A DNA stretch of 18,142 bases from CAYVDH01 sp964450355 (GTDB lineage: Bacteria > Bacteroidota > Bacteroidia > NS11-12g > UBA955). Below are positions 15,225 to 18,142 of the stretch, one piece after another. How positions within the stretch are numbered: the stretch's first letter is position 1; each line of letters begins with the position of its first letter. The notes under the pieces are model-generated. The model worked only from the letters and a program-made list of their open reading frames with translations, made no database searches and had not been told where the DNA came from. Where the stretch lies: positions 1 to 18,142 of the forward strand of contig CAYVDH010000062.1 of NCBI GenBank assembly GCA_964450355.1. The letters run 5' to 3'. The position numbers and the translations under genes were made by a program.

Positions 15225-15257
15225 TTTGTTTTTTTATTTCTGAAAGATGTATGTTTG
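15225..15257 (+). promoter_or_regulatory. Promoter of the hydrolase/barrel/macro operon (TTTG-N21-TATGTTTG)
   Basis: TTTG at 15225-15228 and TATGTTTG at 15250-15257, an exact -7 match with 21-nt spacing (consensus 19-20). The expected start is near 15263 and the ATG is at 15270, so the leader would be very short. Confidence 0.6.
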
Positions 15258-15269
15258 TGTTTGTATTTT

Positions 15270-16511
15270 ATGAGGTATTATTTTTTATCTTTTTTAGGGC
15301 TTTTTATTTCTATTACAATGGTGGGTCAAGAAACATCAGGTTACTTCATAAAAGACAAAAAATCCAATTGCAAGGTGTGGTTTAAGCATAATTCATTAGA
15401 AGACAGTGTGACCTGGTCGGGAAAATGCACGGATTCACTTGCCATTGGTTTTGGGACGATGAAAGGATTTACTAAAGGAATGCTAACTAGTACATATAAA
15501 GGGTATATGAAATTAGGTAAGATGCATGGAAAAGGGGCATATAACTTTGGTAATAAACGCTCACTTGTAGGTCATTTTTCAATGGGTAATCCTTTATTTT
15601 TAAGTGAAAAATTATTGAAATTATTAAAATACAATGTTGTTTATGATACTGATACTTTAAACTTATACGTAGGTGATAACAATGAAAAAAAAATATATTA
15701 TCATAGCATCATTCCTGAAAGTGAAATAAAAGGTACTGTTGTATTGATGCCCGGAACTTGGGAAAGTACTGAACATTTGATTAGCAGCATGTCGGAGTTT
15801 TGTGAACAAGCAAATAAAGAAAACTTGGCCATAATTGTTCTGTCAATAAACCAAAGGTTAACTTTGAACAATAACATAATCGGAGTTATGAATAAAATGA
15901 TAGAAAATGCAATAACATCCTATCATTTACCCAAACATAAGGTTGTAATTGGAGGTTGGTCAATGGGAGGTTTATTTAGTTTAAGATATTCAGAAATGGC
16001 ATGTCAAGATTCTACATTGACAGCAATAAAACCCCGGGCAGTATTTAGTTGTGATGGTCCTTGCGATTTAAAAAATATTTACAATAATTTCACAAGAAAG
16101 TTAAATAAAAATCCAGGACAAAATGAGCCAGCTTACGGAATGAAAGAATTAGAAACATATTGTGGAGGTTCACCTGAACAAGTGCCAAGTCAATATCAAT
16201 ATTTTTCATGTTACTCATATGGTATTGATAGTGGAGGGAATGCTAAATATTTGTTAAATACACCTGTGAGAATTTACGGTGATGTGGATCCTGTATGGTG
16301 GATGAATAATAGAAATGTGGATATGTATGATTTAAATGCCTTGGACCAAACAGCCATGATTCAATTGCTCAAAGATTTGGGAAATAAAAGAGCGGAGTTC
16401 ATTAATGCTTTTCAAAAAGGTGTCAGGTTAGAGGGAAATAGACATCCACATTCATGGAGCATAATTGAACCAAAAGAGTGTGTAAAATGGATAGTAACTT
16501 GTTTGCAATAA
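15270..16511 (+). CDS. Secreted alpha/beta hydrolase with N-terminal MORN-like segment
   Basis: 413 residues from ATG 15270, chosen because it opens a signal peptide (MRYYFLSFLGLFISITMVGQ) and follows the promoter; an upstream in-frame ATG lies inside the tRNA. Residues about 25-110 contain short glycine/aromatic repeats such as KMHGKGAYNFGNKRSLVGHF, like MORN repeats. The rest is an alpha/beta-hydrolase fold: GTVVLMPGTWES, then VVIGGWSMGGLFSL with the nucleophile-elbow Ser (GWSMG), RIYGDVDPVWW as the probable acid region, and RHPHSWSIIEP with a candidate catalytic His. The protein is likely periplasmic. The substrate is unknown; esterase or peptidase-like chemistry is possible. It is first in an operon, 2 nt before the barrel gene. 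Confidence 0.75.
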   Translation: MRYYFLSFLGLFISITMVGQETSGYFIKDKKSNCKVWFKHNSLEDSVTWSGKCTDSLAIGFGTMKGFTKGMLTSTYKGYMKLGKMHGKGAYNFGNKRSLVGHFSMGNPLFLSEKLLKLLKYNVVYDTDTLNLYVGDNNEKKIYYHSIIPESEIKGTVVLMPGTWESTEHLISSMSEFCEQANKENLAIIVLSINQRLTLNNNIIGVMNKMIENAITSYHLPKHKVVIGGWSMGGLFSLRYSEMACQDSTLTAIKPRAVFSCDGPCDLKNIYNNFTRKLNKNPGQNEPAYGMKELETYCGGSPEQVPSQYQYFSCYSYGIDSGGNAKYLLNTPVRIYGDVDPVWWMNNRNVDMYDLNALDQTAMIQLLKDLGNKRAEFINAFQKGVRLEGNRHPHSWSIIEPKECVKWIVTCLQ

Positions 16512-16513
16512 GA

Positions 16514-17098
16514 ATGAATAATAAATTTGTCATCGTTTTGATAATTGTAAAGACTATTAGCTTTAACTGTTTTTCAATGAATAATTTTGGTTTTCCAAAA
16601 AACAAATTCAGAATGTATTCAAATGCAATTAATAAACGTACTGGTTTATTTTTAAACAATAAATTTAAAAGAAATAAGTTAGACAAATCTTTTGAAATTA
16701 ATGGATATTTGCCAAAGCTAAAATACGATTATAATAAATATTCAAATATTAGTGTTGGACTGAGTTTAATTGAATGTTATTCAGATGATATAGTTAGCAT
16801 ACCATTAGCTTATCATGGACCGTTTATTGAATCTGGAATTGCATTTGACAAATACAATAATTATATGTGTAATAAGATTGGATATGAAGCTTTTTTAATA
16901 TTGGGGTGTAGATTTAATCTAATTCAATATACGGATTTTAAACAATCAAACTTTTTCTTTCGACCTGAAATAGGCTTTTCTTTATTTAGTTATTTAACTT
17001 TAACTTATGGATACGATATTAAAGTTGTTCAAAATTCTTCTAATTTAAAAAATGGAAATGTTTTATCCTTAAATTTTGCATACTTTATAGCTAAATAA
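16514..17098 (+). CDS. Putative small outer-membrane beta-barrel protein
   Basis: 194 residues from ATG 16514, 2 nt after the hydrolase stop; an upstream ATG at 16478 would overlap that gene by 34 nt and hide the signal peptide MNNKFVIVLIIVKTISFNC. After a basic linker the second half alternates polar and hydrophobic/aromatic residues in strand-length pieces (SNISVGLSLIECY, GYEAFLILGCRFNLI, FFFRPEIGFSLFSYLTLTYGYDIKVV) and ends VLSLNFAYFIAK. This is the pattern of an outer-membrane barrel with a terminal strand. I do not recognise a named family. Its tight spacing suggests it is co-translated with the hydrolase and the macro-domain gene 3 nt downstream. Codon use is very AT-rich. Confidence 0.55.
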   Translation: MNNKFVIVLIIVKTISFNCFSMNNFGFPKNKFRMYSNAINKRTGLFLNNKFKRNKLDKSFEINGYLPKLKYDYNKYSNISVGLSLIECYSDDIVSIPLAYHGPFIESGIAFDKYNNYMCNKIGYEAFLILGCRFNLIQYTDFKQSNFFFRPEIGFSLFSYLTLTYGYDIKVVQNSSNLKNGNVLSLNFAYFIAK

Positions 17099-17101
17099 GT
17101 T

Positions 17102-17704
17102 ATGGAATTTAAAAATTTTAATTTAAAATTAATTGATATAAACAACAAGCTTTGTGATGCTTGGAAAATGGAATTTGAAAAATGTGATAATGTTCAAATT
17201 ATAAATGGCGTTTTTCAAGATGTTGCAGATTATGATTGCATTGTAAGTCCTGCAAATTCATACGGTAAAATGGATGGAGGTATAGATTTAATTATAAGGA
17301 ATTATTTTGGTATGGAATTACAGAATAAGGTGCAAAAAGTAATACAAGAAAGCTATTATGGAGAGCAACCAGTTGGTACTTCTTTTCTTGTAGAAACTGG
17401 AAATATAAAACACCCATTTTTAGCACATACACCTACGATGAGAGTCCCAATGGATATTTCAAATACAGACAATGTTTATAATGCGATGTATGCCATGCTT
17501 AGAACTATTGCGAATTACAATAAAACAAATAACATGGTTATAAAATCTGTATTGTGTCCCGGTTTAGGAACAGCTACTGGAAAGGTGAGCCCTAGCGAAG
17601 CTGCCAGACAAATGGCTTTGGCTTATAGGTTTTTTAAACAAGATACCAATGAGTTAAATTGGAATGAATTGATGATTAGGAATAACAAAATCTTAAAAAA
17701 ATGA
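17102..17704 (+). CDS. Stand-alone macro-domain protein
   Basis: 200 residues, no signal peptide, so cytoplasmic. DCIVSPANSYGKMDGGIDL (45-63) is the macro-domain nucleotide-binding loop in the variant SPANSxGxMDGGID. It is followed by GEQPVGTSFLVETGN, FLAHTPTMRVPMD, and SVLCPGLGTATGKVSPSEAA, the second loop holding the pyrophosphate/ribose of ADP-ribose. Macro domains bind or hydrolyse ADP-ribose derivatives; this subgroup also occurs near phage-tail genes and as single bacterial proteins, with unknown substrate. ATG 17102 is 3 nt after the preceding stop. It is the last gene of the operon, with a terminator 85 nt downstream. Domain call strong, activity unknown. Confidence 0.85.
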   Translation: MEFKNFNLKLIDINNKLCDAWKMEFEKCDNVQIINGVFQDVADYDCIVSPANSYGKMDGGIDLIIRNYFGMELQNKVQKVIQESYYGEQPVGTSFLVETGNIKHPFLAHTPTMRVPMDISNTDNVYNAMYAMLRTIANYNKTNNMVIKSVLCPGLGTATGKVSPSEAARQMALAYRFFKQDTNELNWNELMIRNNKILKK

Positions 17705-17788
17705 TGGCTATTTTGGAAATAGATTCATGATTTCAGAATGTTGTGATAGTATTAAAAAAATCTTTAAGCAATAAATTTGAAGAAAATT

Positions 17789-17821
17789 AAAAAGGCTCTG
17801 AGAAATTAGAGCCTTTTTTTT
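17789..17821 (+). terminator. Intrinsic terminator of the hydrolase/barrel/macro operon
   Basis: AAAGGCTCT (17791-17799), 8-nt loop, AGAGCCTTT, then a run of Ts to 17821. The GC core GGCTCT/AGAGCC is perfect, and flanking As make it usable on both strands. Confidence 0.85.
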
Positions 17822-17839
17822 GTGTATTTATATTGTTAT

Positions 17840-17847
17840 TATTGTTG
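17840..17847 (+). promoter_or_regulatory. Possible -7 box TATTGTTG before the small membrane protein
   Basis: Matches TAnnTTTG except one base, 12 nt before the ATG at 17860. TTTG at 17819-17822 is 17 nt upstream, shorter than ideal. Tentative. Confidence 0.3.
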
Positions 17848-17859
17848 CTGAAATAACAT

Positions 17860-18066
17860 ATGATTCTTGTCGCATTCGTTTTTTTTATATTAATAATTAT
17901 TTTTATTAGTGTGTATTCAGCCTCGTACATTCATGATTATAAAAATAATTTTAAGTTATTTTTAAAAGGTTGTTTTGATGGGGTAAAATCGTTTGGTTTA
18001 ATTGTATTAATTATTTCATTATTGTTTTATTTATCAAATGCAATTGTTCTACAACTTGTTAAATGA
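17860..18066 (+). CDS. Small two-helix membrane protein, unknown function
   Basis: 68 residues: an N-terminal hydrophobic helix (about 1-24, VAFVFFILIIIFISVY), a short polar stretch with HDYKNNFKLF, then a second hydrophobic helix (about 46-66, LIVLIISLLFYLSNAIV). I recognise no family. It is translationally coupled to the next gene: its TGA lies in an ATGA overlap at 18063-18066, so the two are probably partners. Reality is supported by that overlap and the upstream terminator. Confidence 0.6.
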   Translation: MILVAFVFFILIIIFISVYSASYIHDYKNNFKLFLKGCFDGVKSFGLIVLIISLLFYLSNAIVLQLVK

Positions 18067-18142
18067 AAAATAAAAAATTTGAAATTGCCATTTATTTTAT
18101 GTGTTCATTGATTTGTTTCGGGGCATCATGCTTTGTATATTT
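18063..18142 (+). CDS. N-terminus of an exported or membrane protein (3' truncated by window edge)
   Basis: The ATG overlaps the stop of the preceding small membrane-protein gene by 4 nt (ATGA). About 26 residues are visible, opening with MKNKKFEI and a hydrophobic stretch with cysteines (AIYFMCSLICFGASCFVY), a signal peptide, lipoprotein signal or first transmembrane helix. The remainder lies outside the window, so no function can be given. Confidence 0.5.
   Translation, partial: MKNKKFEIAIYFMCSLICFGASCFVY

Noticed and set aside
15135..15269. Upstream 45-codon extension of the hydrolase
   Set aside because: It starts inside tRNA-Arg(CCU) and passes through both promoters; ATG 15270 gives a clean signal peptide.
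1..18142. CRISPR array, insertion sequence, prophage, toxin-antitoxin or other defence island
   Set aside because: No spaced direct repeats, transposase, integrase, phage structural or recognised defence proteins seen; a lone macro-domain gene is not enough.

Overview
The window reads as chromosomal DNA of an AT-rich member of the phylum Bacteroidota, probably related to Flavobacteriia or Chitinophagales. Four things support this. Two proteins carry the two known kinds of type IX secretion (T9SS) C-terminal sorting domain. There is a mevalonate-pathway operon with a GYDIA-type GHMP kinase. Several genes are preceded by the Bacteroidota promoter signature TAnnTTTG, some with TTTG about 20 nt upstream, and they lack clear Shine-Dalgarno sequences. 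The RNase P RNA and tRNAs look ordinary for this group. I see no insertion sequence, integrase, CRISPR array or phage module.

Left part (1-7455): the C-terminal LytTR domain of a response regulator enters from the left edge and overlaps tail to tail with a CvfB-like S1-domain RNA-binding protein. Next, on the minus strand, is a 1511-residue secreted Cys-rich protein with a gliding-motility-type (T9SS type B) C-terminus, then an FAD-dependent dehydrogenase of the COG2509 type.

Middle (7456-10664): a minus-strand RNA-rich block holds tRNA-Arg(UCU), tRNA-Pro(UGG) and tRNA-Ser(GCU), then a secreted dipeptidyl-peptidase IV-like S9 peptidase lying directly downstream of rnpB. rnpB and the mevalonate operon are divergent and share identical -7 boxes.

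Mevalonate operon (10665-13970, plus strand): type II isopentenyl-diphosphate isomerase (fni, apparently starting with TTG), class II HMG-CoA reductase and a mevalonate-kinase-like GHMP kinase are packed with an overlap or an 8-nt gap. HMG-CoA synthase, phosphomevalonate kinase and diphosphomevalonate decarboxylase are not in the window. The operon probably ends at an AT-rich hairpin with a T run.

Right part (14029-18142): a secreted protein with a CxxCH motif and a T9SS type A tail is followed by an intergenic stretch holding what looks like a small structured RNA with its own -7 box. A tRNA-Arg(CCU) gene follows, then a three-gene operon: secreted MORN-like/alpha-beta hydrolase, putative outer-membrane barrel, and macro-domain protein. 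It starts at a good promoter and ends at a clear intrinsic terminator. A small two-helix membrane protein and a translationally coupled, truncated exported or membrane protein close the window.

Most of the window is housekeeping. The less explained parts are the candidate RNA at about 14945-15030, the hydrolase/barrel/macro operon and the small membrane-protein pair at the right edge.
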